64,000 nt of DNA from Parus major. Its lineage: Eukaryota > Chordata > Aves > Passeriformes > Paridae. The position numbers were made by a program, and so were the translations under genes. The notes beneath the pieces were generated by a model. It saw only the letters and a list, made by a program, of their open reading frames with translations, was not told where the DNA came from and did not search any database. The stretch covers positions 21,726,247 to 21,790,246 of the forward strand of contig NC_031778.1 in assembly GCF_001522545.3 (NCBI RefSeq), in the 5' to 3' direction. This document shows positions 1-13,305 of the stretch, piece by piece (the first letter of the stretch is position 1; every line of letters begins with the position of its first letter).

Positions 1-1625
1 GAAGGTGCCACCAGCTGACCCCTTTGTCAATCAGACTGGCACAGATACAACATCTTGTGGAGCTGCAGCAGGAATGCACTGGAATAAAACGTGCACGGTC
101 TCAAACTGCGCCAAAAATCAATGTGAATATTGATGTACAATGAGATCTTTAATGGCAAAATCCTTACAGTTCTTTACATCAACCAAATAATTAAATTTAA
201 AAGAACTAAATGTTTTCCTAATTAAGCAGCATGAAGTGCCAAATACTGATCTATTTTCATCTCCAAAATGTTTCTATCATTTTTCTCCTTGCAGTCCCTG
301 ATGTTCCCTGTTGAAAAAAAAAAAATCTCATTAAAAAAAAAAAAAGCTGTCTTACAAATCCAAACTAAACCTCCAAGTCTCATACAAGAAAGCAGAGAAA
401 AGTTATAGAAGTCACTCAAAAATGTTCTCATTAGCACTTCTTTAGGTAAGAATGAAAAAATGAGCTCTGTGAGGGCTGAGTGTCACAGCTATTTGCTGAG
501 GCTATTATAATCGTATCAGTGGCTTATTGAATTTCATAACCATGGTTCTACATCCTTCACTGACAACTATCAGAGAGCTTAACTCAAAATAAAACTCCAA
601 GTCAGAATGGAGGCATCGACAAAATACACTTACACACTGAAGAAAATAAAATCTCAAAAGGTCAGATTTATTTTCTGGTTAAAATAGGGACACACATAAA
701 GCTCCAATTCCTATCTTAACCCTAGTGAAGCCATAAAAGAGTAGGATGTAAATCTCACATATTGTGTGTGTGCTCCCTGTTGTGTATCAACACAGCACAA
801 TACAACTTGAGAGAGAACATTTCACTGGTTTTATTCTGCATGTGACCCTCATTCAGCGCCAGGAACGAGGCATTAATTCGATTTTTGGTACTGAACTGCT
901 ACAAAACTCACTGGGAACCAACCCCATCACTGCCAGGATCAAACTTGGAGGGGGAAACACCACCCCCCTGGTATGAGGCACATGGAGAGCCCCCCTGAGA
1001 ACCCACAATTCTGAGGAGAAGAATTCTGAGGAAGCTGGCACAAAGCAAACCTTGGATGATCCCAGCACAGCTCATCCTGCCCTGACTGCACCACTGAGTC
1101 ACGCAGTGCGAAGGGAAGCAGTGCCTTTATGATATATAGGTTTTCCTTACACATCTGATTTGCTATTTACTGAAGCCTCCAAACTTGGCAGCATTGGGAG
1201 ACTGCATGATTGCCAAAATAATTGGGGAGAATTAGGACTAGACGGAGCAGTAATGACAAAAGCCTTGGGAGACATCCCACAGATGTTTCCTGATGCTGAG
1301 CAGAAACGGCACGCAAGCCCAACTGGTAAACAATAAAATGGCTAATCCAAGTCAACAACAGAGGTAAAAGTGGAATATTCACTGGCTCAGAGTGCAGAAC
1401 ACCTCAGCTGCCTGCCCTGTCCTGCACCAGGGGCTGGTGCCACGGCAAAGTCTCAGAGGTTTCAGTCTCCAGTGGGCAAGGAGACAAGATCTGTGACTTA
1501 ATCAGGTCACAACTTTATTAACCTACTTCTTCAGGGAGCTCCCAGTGATCACTCACATGGTGTAGAACCATGAGTCATTTTTGAGTCATTTCTGCCTGGT
1601 AAAAAGCTGTGTCAGTGTTCCCCTG

Positions 1626-1652
1626 CCTCCTCCTCCTCCTCCTCCTCCTCCC
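1626..1652 (+). repeat. (CCT)n microsatellite, 27 bp
   Basis: Nine consecutive CCT units without interruption. The poly-Pro run seen on translation is a product of this repeat, not a gene. Confidence 0.97.
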
Positions 1653-3217
1653 AGCCCAGCTCCTCTGAGGAACACGGAAGGATCCAGGTGTGTGTGGGTG
1701 CCTCCACAGTTATCACCTCTGTGCTGTACCCCGTGTTTTCTGAGGACAATTGCAATCCCCCAGGGAAGTGTTGTGCAGGCAACACGAAGGTATCACAGTC
1801 ATTCAGCTCCTCCTTGGTACCAGCTGAGTGTGGTGACAATTAGCAGCTCCCTGCACAGCATTTCCCTACGGGAAGGGAGACATGGATACCTTGGAAAGAA
1901 ACCCTCACAGAGAGAGTATTCTGTGTTCAGAAGGCAATTGCACATTCAGATCACTCCTGCTGCCTTCTGGCCTTGTCACCACCTGAAAAGCAGGTCTCTT
2001 AAACCCCAGTAAGTCCTCCATACACAGTCCCCATGTCAAATCCCAAAAGAATCTTGTTTACATGCAGGACAAACACTCTCCCTGAGGTGAATCAGCCCAT
2101 CTGGTCTTGTGTTGACCAGCCAGGAATGGTTTTTACCTTTGAGGTACAGCTACAAATTTCCAGGGGAATTGCCTGTCCACTGGAATACCCAGTGAAGAGT
2201 GGAACCAAACTCATCATCATCATTTTTATAGCAAGGCTGCAGCCCCAGGCACACTCAGATGAAGACATGACAATGAACTTTTATGGCACTTGCAACTTTT
2301 GGGCCAAGCTCTCTGCAGGGCAGAGCTCCAAAGACTCCAGAGTTACACCACGAGAGAATATGTCAATTGTCTGGCCAAGAGCATAAAAAACCTTCTTGTT
2401 ATTGTTGTTAGAAACCAAATGACAAGCAATTCATTACTGCACTGCAATTCAGTGCAATTTATTGGTTGATTTGCTGTGAGGGATTTTAGCTACATACTAA
2501 TACACGTACTATAAAAAGAATGCAAATTCAGTAATGCAAGTCTAAATGAATGAGACATAACATTTTCTCACAGTTTGCAAGAAATTAACCTTTAACGTCT
2601 TCTCTATGCTTTGGGAACAGCACTTGGCCAAAAGCTCTTACAGTAATAAAGCAGTGACCCATAGCAAAGAATAAATGTCAGAGTGAAATGATAACAGCAA
2701 GCCTATTTGTCAGAAAGTGGTAATTTATAAGATTTTAATTTGAGATCATCATGGGGGGTCAGCCTTATCAAATAATTCAAAATGTAGGTCACAATTATAG
2801 CCCTCAAAGTGTGGTTCTGCTCGGAAATGTGACTGCAAAAATGGCACGTTTATTATTTCTAAATGATTTTTTTTATCAGATGCATTGAGTATACAAGTAA
2901 AATGCTAATGGGAAAGACTTGCTTTTTGCTTTCTCCGTTTTTTACATTTGTGGAACTCACTGATTTCAGTGCTTATTTCTGATTTACATTCCCCTAAAAG
3001 GAAAATCAAACCCTTCAGTTTCCCATTTTCCTGCTTGAAAGTTCCACAGAGCCAAATTACATCCTTGTTGTTCCCTGTGTCTTTCAACAAATTTACACAT
3101 TTCTGGGCTAACTAGACTGTAAAGTCCTCCCAATTCTCCAAGTAATAAGGGAAAAAAAAAAATCCAATGTAGCTCTCCCTTCAGGCAGATTCCTTGGGTG
3201 GTGTCAGTCAGTGTGGC

Positions 3218-3262
3218 TCCATCACAATCGATGGAGTTCTCCATCAAAATCAATGGAGTTCG
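3218..3262 (+). repeat. Short tandem duplication
   Basis: Two nearly identical units, CAATCGATGGAGTTCTCCAT and TCAATGGAGTTCGCTC, sit side by side, suggesting a small local duplication with a few substitutions. Confidence 0.65.
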
Positions 3263-4027
3263 CTCTGGCACAGCTTTCTCTACAGCACTGTCCTTGGGTT
3301 TGCTGGCTCCTGGAGACTCGGGCAGAAGGAGAAAAGGCTTTGAACAGGTTTTTAAATCATCCTGCCCGAATCAGTGACTGTGAAATGCTAACACCTGTCT
3401 GGAGCAGAGCAGCGGGCGTGGCTGGAATCCAGCCTTTGTTTCAAAGTGAGCCAGACTAGGAGATGGTCCAGGAGGAAGGAAAAGAACCATCAAACACGTT
3501 CCCTACCTTTTCTCACAGCATTTTCCGCCCCTGTGATCTCCCAGCTCCAGCTGGATCCTTGGTGCAATGCAGTGGAATCGTTCATTACCCCCAGCCCTTC
3601 CTCAGAGATGCTCTTGGGGCGTTTCTCAGCCCATTTCCAGAGAAACTGAATTCTTTCCAATCAACCAACAGAATGAATCGAGAAAAAGCGAGTGAGGGCT
3701 GGCTAAAGAGAAGTGCTTTGCTCCACCTGTGCCTGGATGGAGACAGGAATGTTTTTCATGAGCAGGAGGGACCTTGCTGTCAACAGCACACACAGGGAGT
3801 CAATGTTGCTGCTGCTAAGCAAGTTCTGTTCATCCTCTCCTGACTTTGTGCCTTTGCTTCTTCCTCCTTTAAACTACAATGAAACTCATGAGGGCTGAAA
3901 AAGCCCTCGTTCCTTTCTTTGGCAAAACAAGCTGTAAATATGGAGAACAAAACCCACCAAGAACAAGCTTAGAGTCAATGAGGGTTTGATTTAACAGGAT
4001 TTAACACAATGCAAGCGAGAAGATGAC

Positions 4028-4053
4028 ATGAAACACCTCCATAGGTGTTTCAT
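4028..4053 (+). other. Perfect inverted repeat, 11-bp arms, 4-nt loop
   Basis: ATGAAACACCT, the loop CCAT, then AGGTGTTTCAT. The arms are exact reverse complements. It stands alone in AT-rich sequence with no adjacent gene signal. Confidence 0.9.
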
Positions 4054-7000
4054 TCAAAACAAGGCCATACTCTAGTTTTGTCACATCTCTAATTTCATTG
4101 AATAATTTTTATTCCATAATTAAATTTCTGCAGTAATTCTGTCTTTTGACATCCTTCTTCTGTCACATCTTTCTGTAAGCCAAGCATGTGTGTTCATAAA
4201 ACTCAATACTGACGTGCCAATGGATGATCAAAACTCTGTATTTGCCTGTCACAGGCTAAAAAACAAACCCAGCCACAAGAACAGAGATTACACAGGACTG
4301 CTGGACTCAGAATTTCAACAAGCAAACTCTGCCATTATTCCAAAATACTTCAAAATCCACGTCACCTTCCCCAAGCTATATTCCCAAGAGAGGGAATAAC
4401 TGGCCAGTTACACAGACTGAAGAGCTGGTGGCATTGTCTGGGGGTGACAACTGAACCCAGGCAAGCATAACATTAAATATAATACCTTTCATTATAAAAC
4501 AAGGTAGGAGAAATGCAACAAATTATTTCTTACAGACAATTTGTTGCTTAATGGCCTGAAGCAACTCCAAGGGCTGTTAAAGCTGATAAGACAGTCCTTA
4601 ACCACACTAACAATCTATACACTGGGATTAATGCCATCATAAAGTTTAAGCAATGGTTTATAACTCCAAATATTGGCAGAAGCAACCAATTTTCTGTCTC
4701 TTGGAAAGCAGAGTATCTTACATTAAGTAAATCATAATTCAAAAGCAAGGAGGGAGAGAAAAGAAAAAAGCCCTGCCCTCCAAATGAATAGGTTTCACTT
4801 ATTGCAGTATGTGTGTTGGAAAATACCTAATTATGAGTCAGGAAACAGGACATGAAGTAATGCACTCAGAGCACCTTTCTGCTGCTTTCTCCCAGGCTCT
4901 TCAGGCAGCATTTTAAGGCTGATGCACAAGGCTTAGCAGACACAGAAGAATAAGCTGCTTTCAGGAGGCAAATGCCTGGCAGTGCATGCTTGGTCACAAA
5001 TGCACACGAAATGACTGGAGATCTTCCAGAAGCAGCTGATAATTTGTCTGATAGCATGCCAACAAAAATAGCCTGGAAACTACATCCTCTTTAATGGTAC
5101 CTAGCTCTTCAAAGCCTCAATGGGCAGTCCAAAGCTCTTGAAGAGAAAGGATGAAAACCTGAAGGATGACAGGGAGAGTCAAAACAACCCCAAAATCAGT
5201 CCTAAAAAATGCTGTGCCCTGGTTGGGGCTTTTAGGAAACTCCATTGGGGTTCCAAACCCCACCACAGCAAATTACCTCGTTCCATTTCCAACATTCAGC
5301 TTCTCATCCAGACTGGGAAAAAAAAATCAGTGATCATTTCTCTCCTTGAGTCACCCTCTGCATTTGAGTTCCCATTTCTAGAGCAGATGTAAGTTCCAGG
5401 CTGGATTCCTAGCACAACAGCTTGCCTTTTGTCACAAAGGATCAAAAGCAGGTTAATTGATATTAGAGGTATCTTTTAAGACTCGTGTGCAGTAAGAGCT
5501 CTAAGATGAAAGCCCAATATGTTTCAGTGGGCACATCTGAGTGTTTTGTGTTTTTGCTTGCACTGGAGGACAGCATTGAGGGAGTTGGCAGAGTAGCACC
5601 ATTTGATTTATCCCTGCTGCCTCTTCACACAGTGCCAGCACTGGGGTCTGTCCAGGACTGGGGCTTCTCTGGGATAAAAAAAACCCCACACACCAAAAAC
5701 CCAAACCAGAAAAAACAAGCAGCATTTTTTTTTTCCTCTTTGCTACTGTAAGTTAAAAAAAAAACAACAAACAAAACAACAAACCCCACATTTTAAGTTT
5801 TAAGCTTTCAGAAAATACACTGGTATTTTGGCACTTCAACACCTTGTGTATTATCTTGCCACTTTCTTCTCTCTAAGTGGCTACATTAGTCTTGCAAACT
5901 AGCAAAGGGTGTGGAAATATTTATTATCATCTCTATTTCCTGTAGAGATCATCAAAGGACAGTGAAAAGTATCTGTGTGCAGAGAGGGGGAAAGAGAAAT
6001 GCAATTACTCCTGCTTGATCTGTTTATTCCACAAGTTGGACACAAGTCATTGCCGTGACATTTTCATCTTCCTGGATACACGACTGGGTTCTAATCTCAT
6101 TTGTGCTGGTGTAAGCACAGGAGGATCAGCAAGCTTTCCCCCCCATTTACACTTTGGGAAGTAACAGCAGGAATCAGGCCCCCCTAACCCCTGATCATTA
6201 ATTCTGGTTCACCTCTTGCATGTAACAGTAGCTGTCAAAAAGATTTTGGAAAACTGTCAATCTCTGGTAAGAGATAAAATCTTGATTAATAAAAATAATT
6301 TAAAGCTGAGTTTGTTCATTGGAAAGAGAGGTCATTGGCACTATGGTGTCAAGAAGCCAATATTTTACAAACACATGGTATTCTTAGGGGAAATCAAAGC
6401 AAAGTCTGTACAGAGCCTCCTGCCAAGTGAGCTAACAACTCCATTTAACAAAACAAAACCATCCCAACGCTTAGAAGAACTCTTTCCTTAACAAATAAAA
6501 ATCAAAGCAAAATGCAGACCAAAGTGAAATTACTTCCATGATCAAATCAGAAGCTAAGGGCCAAGCTGTGCTGCTGGGGAAGGGGAGGGAGATGGAGTTT
6601 TGCTTTTAACAAGCAAGAAGACTAATGGAAATGATCAGCGGTGAAAATTCAGTTATCTGGGCTTCTGTTCCGCTGGCCCATTATTTACCATGAAGCCACC
6701 AAACAGATTTGAGTTCCCAGCTCTGCTGCACTGAGAAAGCCCAGAGATGGACTCCAGAGGAGCTGGGATCATCTCAGCCTGGCTGCCCTTGGATGACCAG
6801 GGGTGCACCTCCTGCCACCCCAGCTGTTCAGGCAGCACTGCCCAGCCTCCCTGAGAGCAGCAATAACCTGATTATTTCACCTACACTATTTCACCTGCTG
6901 CAAGCCAGCACTGGGCTTGGGCACTGCCACTCCTGACCCCCCTTTGGGAAACGAAACCACCCCACTGAGGGCACTGGGCTGGGCTGGTGGTGGTTTTGGG

Positions 7001-7975
7001 GATAAAAATCTCCTTTCCACCTCTGAGCCGTCATGCTTTTCCAGCAGCACAATGCACTGAAAAAGTGGGGAATTATCCCACCACTGAGCAGATATATGCA
7101 AGTACAACACTTATCCATGTTTAGCTGGTGATAAATTTCCAGGGCTCACAGAGTTCTCTGCTCCAAATTTTAATTTGGATGAAGTACCCCCAGACACAAC
7201 TCAGATCTGCAAGGGGCACCTCCAGCTAAGCTCAGAGAGCAGCTCCAGCACTCAGAATTCCCAGATCAAAACCTAAAATGCCTTTACATCAGGTTTTCCT
7301 TCTTGCAGTTACATGAGGCTACGCCTAAGAAGGGAGAAATAAAAGTCAAGCTCCATCCTGTGTCTCTGTGAACGGCGCTCCTGCGGGTAGGAGTGTGTGT
7401 CTATGTTGCAGATAACTAACTAGCTACATGACAATATGCATTGGAGATGAAACCAAAGCAAATGCCAGCATGATATATTGTGTCAGTAACATCAAAGGAG
7501 AAGGGGAGGGGAAGTGAGTGTGAAAATCAAACAGAGTACTTGGGAAAGAAAGCTAATTCTGAGTTTGATGTGCACGAGTGACACTCATTAAAAATTGACG
7601 AGTGCATGTGAAAGGATGCCACCTGGGATTATGCAACTGCTAATTAACATTTAACACCATTTTCTAACCTTATAAAATATTCTTAGCCTGCTGAAGGCTT
7701 CTTCATAACAAGCACAATGGAAAAAAAAATTAAAAAAAAAATCCAGCACCTAGCAACGGCAAATGGAATGGGAAAACTTTATGAACTTTATAAAGCAACA
7801 CATAAGGCACAAAGGGCTTAAAGGGAGAGTGGCAAGGCAGCCCCATCCCTGACAGGTGAAATACCTGTGTCTGTGCCCTAGGGGACAGAGGGATGTGGCA
7901 CTGGTCACAGGCACTGCTGGCTGGATGTGTGTCCTGGTGCACTGATGCTGCTGCCCCTAGGATTCACTGCATTCC

Positions 7976-8098
7976 CACAGAACCATCATTTTTTGGGTTG
8001 GAAAAGACCTCTCATTTCATTAGGTCCAACCTTTAACCCAGCATTAAACCATGTCCCTACGTGCCAGGTCCATACATCTTTTAAACACCTTCAGCACA
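7976..8098 (-). mobile_element. CR1 LINE 3' fragment, old
   Basis: The plus strand shows the reverse complement of a CR1 3' end: GGGTTGGAAAAGACCTCTC, then GTCCAACCTTTAACCCAGC, an AAACCATGTCCCTA motif and TCTTTTAAACACCTTCAG. It is truncated at the 5' side and diverged. It sits in the flank downstream of the inferred gene. Confidence 0.85.
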
Positions 8099-11000
8099 TA
8101 CTAATATTTAATTAGTAAATTAAATTAACTAATATTAATATAAAATCCAGCATGTTTTAAATATTTTCCAGCACAGCACCCAATTTCACCCCACAGCTGA
8201 GAGTATTACGTGAGGTCTCCCACCCTTGGAATTTAGCATGAGCCTTGCAGTAGCTGCTAATTTTCCCCCCCAAAAAAATCCTTCTCCTGGATTCCTGCCA
8301 CTAGCCAGCAGGGAGGTCCTGGGGTTTAGTCTTTTTTTTCTTTTTTAGTCTTTTTCGTAATAGTGGTCAGGGGAAATATGGACTCCAAAGCACGAGCATC
8401 TGTTCTAGCTGTAAGTTCACATGGATTTGGGGTCCCAAAATAGCAATTTTTTTAGAAGCTGAGTAGGAAGGTCTCTAGAGGAAAAGGGAGGATAATTAAA
8501 AAGAACAGGAGAAAGTTAAGAGAAAGTGGAGGGGAAGCAGATGAGGTGACAACAAGACCTGAGCCTGGTGGAACAGATCATTGCAGTGAGGGAGGAGAAA
8601 GGGGCAGATTTGCTGATTCAGAACAAAATCTGAGGAGCCTGGGAACGTGCACTCCAGAGCGTTTTACAAAACCTAAGCCCAAAGCAAAAAAAAAATTAAT
8701 AGATTACATTTGGGCTTGGCTGTTTCAGCCGTGTGTTTACATTGTGTTGTCCCATGGTTTAAACAAAGAAGGGAGAGCAGAGGGACAAACCCAAACAGGC
8801 CCTGCCTTTCCAGGGCCCAGCGTGGGGCACATCTCCCTGCTGGAATGACAATTTCTTTGCAGAAAAGAGACATTTTTATAAACTCATGAGCCTTCCAGAA
8901 TTTTATACACTCTTCCCCAGAAATAAAGTGCTTTTTAAAAGATAAACACCGAAAGCTGTCTGTGTACAGTGGAGCTTTAGGATAAAAGATGGCCCCGTGA
9001 TATGGCTCTAACTGCACAATACTGACATGTTTAGGTAGATTTTAATTAATGTATTGGTATTCATACAGCATGCCCAGGAGGATTCTTGTGTCTTTTTTCA
9101 CATGCTTCCAGATGAACTTGCTAATTGAACGGTTAAATGCTTTCCAAAAGGAGGCAAGACAGAAACTCTCCTTTTTTTCACTGGGAGAAGGGGACGGGAT
9201 TAATTCTTACAAATAATTCTCCAGCACAGTCAAATTAATTTTTATTTTTTGAGAGTAATACCTCTGGCACTTTTAGATGTGTCCCATATTAACCACATTC
9301 CTTAGACTCCACAGATACCAACAGGTGTTGATGCAATGTCATTTATGCAGACCCAGGAGATGTCAGGTGATGCCTTGTTCCAGTGAACAGCTACTCTGGT
9401 CCTTCCATCCTGCGAGAGGGACAGCAAGAACACACTCAGGGAGGGCTGAGCACACAGGAAACAAAAAAGGAGCAGTGCAAAAGAGAGGGGAAAGGGGCTC
9501 CAGAGGTGGGCAAAGAAATGTTCCAGTTCCAGCAGAACACAGCAGGAAAGGCCGAGCCCCGTCAGAGGCTGTCTCGGCAGACGCGGGGCTGAAGCAAAGC
9601 AGGGAACTGGAAGAAAAATGATTTTTAAGGAGAAAAAGAGTCAATTTGCCTTGCTGAATTTGAAGAGTGAACTTTGAGATGTTCAGCTCAGGACTGTCCC
9701 AGCCTTGCCCTGCAGCTCAGGGGCAGTGCCAGGTTTGGGAACAGCCCTGGAGTCACTGAAGCTGCACCCGGAGCTGCAATCCAAAATGAAACCTCTTTAG
9801 AGCAGGTGTGTGCTCTAGATAGAAAATACAGGGATGTCAGCAGGCAAAAGAAGAATGGAAAATTTACAGTTCCTCTGTAAATAGGAACATTTTCCTTTCT
9901 TATGAGCCCTCTCCATGACCAACATCCATTCACACATCTGAGCATGCCTGACTCCTGCTTTGATTTACAAATCCCAGATATTACACTGGCTCTCTCCATA
10001 CAAATTGAAAAATCTGCACTGAGAAAAAGGAAAGAATGAAGCTTAGATTATTTTCTTAAGGATTATCCTTCATCATTACCATTGTTTCATTTTTTTTTTT
10101 TAAGTGTGGCCTTTTCTGAAATGGCCCCTGTTGAAAACGTGAAACTATATTTTCACATTAAGAGATATTTATTTTGCAGAAAACCCAGAAAGATAAAGCT
10201 CAGTGATTGCCATGAACTGTCATCTTCACAGGGAAAAAAAAATAATAAAAAAAAGATCAAACACTTTAAAATCTGTCCAAAGCTTCTAACCCTTAAGCTA
10301 ATAAAAGAAAAACAGTAAATCAGCTTTTAAAATATACTACACAAAATTTTATATTTCTAGAAAAGCATGTCTCTGAAAACTATTACACCTCAAGTATGAG
10401 GTAAGAAAAAAGCCAATACCCTGTGTTACATGCCAGAAGGAAATAGGGTAATTAAAGAAAAAAAGAAAGAGTCTGGAAAAGCCTGTTCAGAGCATTGGGG
10501 AGCAGGTTATTTTGATTGCCAGAATGCAAATGAGGAAGGATGTGAATAAATGGCATGCAGGGATGTGATTTTATTTCCCTATTTTTTAAAACTCTTGCTA
10601 GAGTCTTGCAGTTTTTGAGCTTTGTGTTTCTATAGTGAAGTATCAATTTAAGGCTTACCTTATTTATTTATTTTCTAAGTGTTTGAGCTTGGAAAGCCAC
10701 TGATAGTGAATTTTGGAGAATATTTAGAGCAGCTGGCTTGTTTTGTTTGAGATTACTGTCAACAACTGATCATGTAAGAGATGCTTTTATTTGTCCATCC
10801 TTCTTTGATTTATATTTTTCTGTCTGTACCCAGAGGCAGAACCAAAACCCAACGACATGGAGTGGATTTTCTTTAGCCAAGTGCTGATTCCTTGGTCCAC
10901 CACACTTGTCACCTGTTTCAAGGGACTCAAAATCCAAGATATATTGGAATAATTAGTGCAGACAGCTACACCTGCACAGGAAATATGATCAGATCCACAA

Positions 11001-12899
11001 CCAGGAGAAATATTAACAAGGATAAGAACCACATTCACTGGGAAAAATAACCCTTTTCAATACCAGGCACCACAGACAACTCCTGCTTCCTGCCAGCTTT
11101 TCCTTTGGTTTATTTGCTGTTGATAACACCACAAGAGTTTGTTGGAAATTTCCATTCTAATTTAGCAAATAGGAATGTGAGAGTAAATCTTTGGCTGTGC
11201 TGAATGAAAACTCAAATGGTTTGTCCAACAAACTTAAAAAATTATAGATAAGACAACCAGTCATTACTACAGGGTATTTTTTTTTTATGAGTTTTTTGTA
11301 TAAAGCCAACATTCTCAAAAGGAAAACTAATTCAATTTTCTCTTCTTCAAGAAGAAAATCTAGAGAAAAGTAGGTACAGCATAAAAAAAACACGATCCCT
11401 GTCCACATCCTAAAATCACAGCAAAATAAATTCATCACATTTTGATTTTAGTGAGTAGTAAGTTATGTAAAGTGGAGAAGGAAACAAAGAAGCTGCAGCC
11501 AATGACACCAAGGTGCTTTCCACAAAAAAAGTACCATTTGTGAAGCACCAGGATAGGATCCATTTCATTTTGTTCCCAGTCCCTGTCCCTTAAAATCTCC
11601 CTCAAATTTACAACTCGTAGGACAGAAAAAGGCCGGTGAGATTTCAAACTGTCCCTCTCCACCAGCAGAAGGAGATCTTGGTGTCCCCTGGTGCAGAAGG
11701 CTCTTACCACTCCCCATTCAACTCTTCCTTGTCCCAGGCTTTGCTGGAAGCAGGGGAGGAGCAGGATTTTGGATTTTGGATTTCGTGTGAGCATCGGAAC
11801 CCGGCGGAGACGAGCGCCCACAGCCCCTGAAACCAAGTATGGGTCGCCTTAGAGTTTGCTTACGAGGTCTTACCCACCCTTGATTTCTGGAGCCATGGGG
11901 CTGTTTGGGCAGGGTCTGCACCCCCTGGGAGCCAGCCTGGGGTGAGGATGATGAGGGTGACGTCTGTCTGCACCGAGGCCTCGCAGACCCCTTATAAAAC
12001 AAAGCGGTTTTGGCCAAGAAAACACACGTGCCTCATCTTGTGACTGATATTTCCTGCACAGCATTCCTCTTACATCATCTGTACTGTCTCTGTTGGACTT
12101 TACTGGGACTAATAAACATTCCACCCTTACTCTGCAATGCATTTTCTCCCTGCAAGACAACCTACTTGCTATTAGCATGTAAACTGCACACTTGCCAGTC
12201 AGGCTAACCTCATCAATCTTGTCCAAGGCAGAAGAGCTTGTACCCTCTTACAAGATTTCTGGGACTGCACTTTTTAAGTTATTCATCCATTTATTTGAAA
12301 GGAAAAGACAAAAAAAAAAAAAAAAATCTTACAAGATTTCATCTCTAGACTTCAAAAATAGGACATATTAATGGAAAGAAAAAGGATCACTCGAGTTATT
12401 TTTATATTCAAATTTGAATTTTTTCCCCCAGAGGAATCCGTTTTTGTGTTTCCCAGAAGAATATAGTACAATTCCATCCCTGCTTTGAATTAGGAAAGCA
12501 GAATGAAGGAATTAAGATCTTTAAAATAACTATCAAAACCATGCCTTGGATTTCTGTGTTTGTGCTCTTGCTCAGTAATGACTCGCCACTCACCCCCTGA
12601 GGGGCAGAATAAATTAAGCATGCACCATATTAACGAGCTTCTCATTCTGGGGCTGATTCCCACATCCCTGTGTGCAGGAGATGAGCTCCTCCAGGCCTTG
12701 GGGAACAGGACTTTGACCTCACACTTTAAAACCTCCAGTCCCTGCAGGGAGGGCTCACAGGGGAGCAAAGAGGGTCCTCAGTGCCCCTGATGGTCACAGC
12801 CTGACCTGGCTCAGCATCCTGGCTGCCTCAGGACTGGGAGATGTCCTGGCTGGCTGCTGACTGGGAAATCAGCACATCAGGAGGGAAAGGAAGAATTAT
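8099..12899. other. Flank between CR1 copies, no supported gene
   Basis: Short AT-rich tracts follow the CR1 copy at 8101-8150. A GC-rich island of chance frames spans about 9380-9600, and a few CpGs lie at 11797-11818. Nothing has both splice signals and a protein-like frame. Confidence 0.45.
12310..12326 (+). repeat. Poly-A run (17 bp)
   Basis: An uninterrupted A homopolymer in AT-rich unique sequence. No 3' end of a retroelement was recognised directly before it. Confidence 0.9.
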
Positions 12900-13305
12900 A
12901 AAATCCTAAAATAGCCTGAGTTGGAAGGGTTCTTCAAGCCCATCCAGTCCCATCCCTGCCATGGCAGGGACACCTTCCACTGTTCCCAGGCTGCTCCAAG
13001 CCCTGTCCAGCCTGGCCTTGGACACTGCCAGGGATCCAGGGGCAGCCACAGCTGCTCTGGGAAACTTTGCTGAGGCCCCACCATCCTCACAGGCAAAAAT
13101 TTCTTCCCAGTATCCCATTTAACCCTGCCCTCCTTCATTTTGAAGCCACTCCCCATCATTCCAGGCCCTTGTAAACAGTCTCTATCTTTACTGTATTCCC
13201 TTCAGGAGGTCACAACTGGGTCACTCCAAAGCTTTTCTTTTCCAGGCACCCCAATTCTCCCAGCCCTTCCTTGTGGCAGGGGCTCTCCATCCTTCTAAAC
13301 TCTGT
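12900..13305 (-). mobile_element. CR1 LINE 3' fragment, about 400 bp
   Basis: This is the antisense of a CR1 3' end. It carries GAGTTGGAAGGGTTCTTC, GCCATGGCAGGGACACCTTC, CCAGCCTGGCCTTGGACACT, a GGGGCAGCCACAGCTGCTC section and the older part through TTCAGGAGGTCACAACTGGG to CTTCCTTGTGGCAGGGGCTC. It is the longest CR1 copy in the window and lies in the downstream flank. Confidence 0.92.

Larger units (their letters stand above)
1..7975. other. Downstream flank, no supported gene
   Basis: Unique AT-rich DNA. Apart from the CCT repeat, the small duplication at 3218 and the hairpin at 4028, I see only short chance frames, A-runs near 314-350 and 5743-5790, and no convincing exon, RNA gene or transposon. 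Confidence 0.5.

Noticed and set aside
1581..2012. 143-codon plus-strand frame with a poly-Pro run
   Set aside because: The Pro run is the CCT microsatellite. The rest has no protein character.
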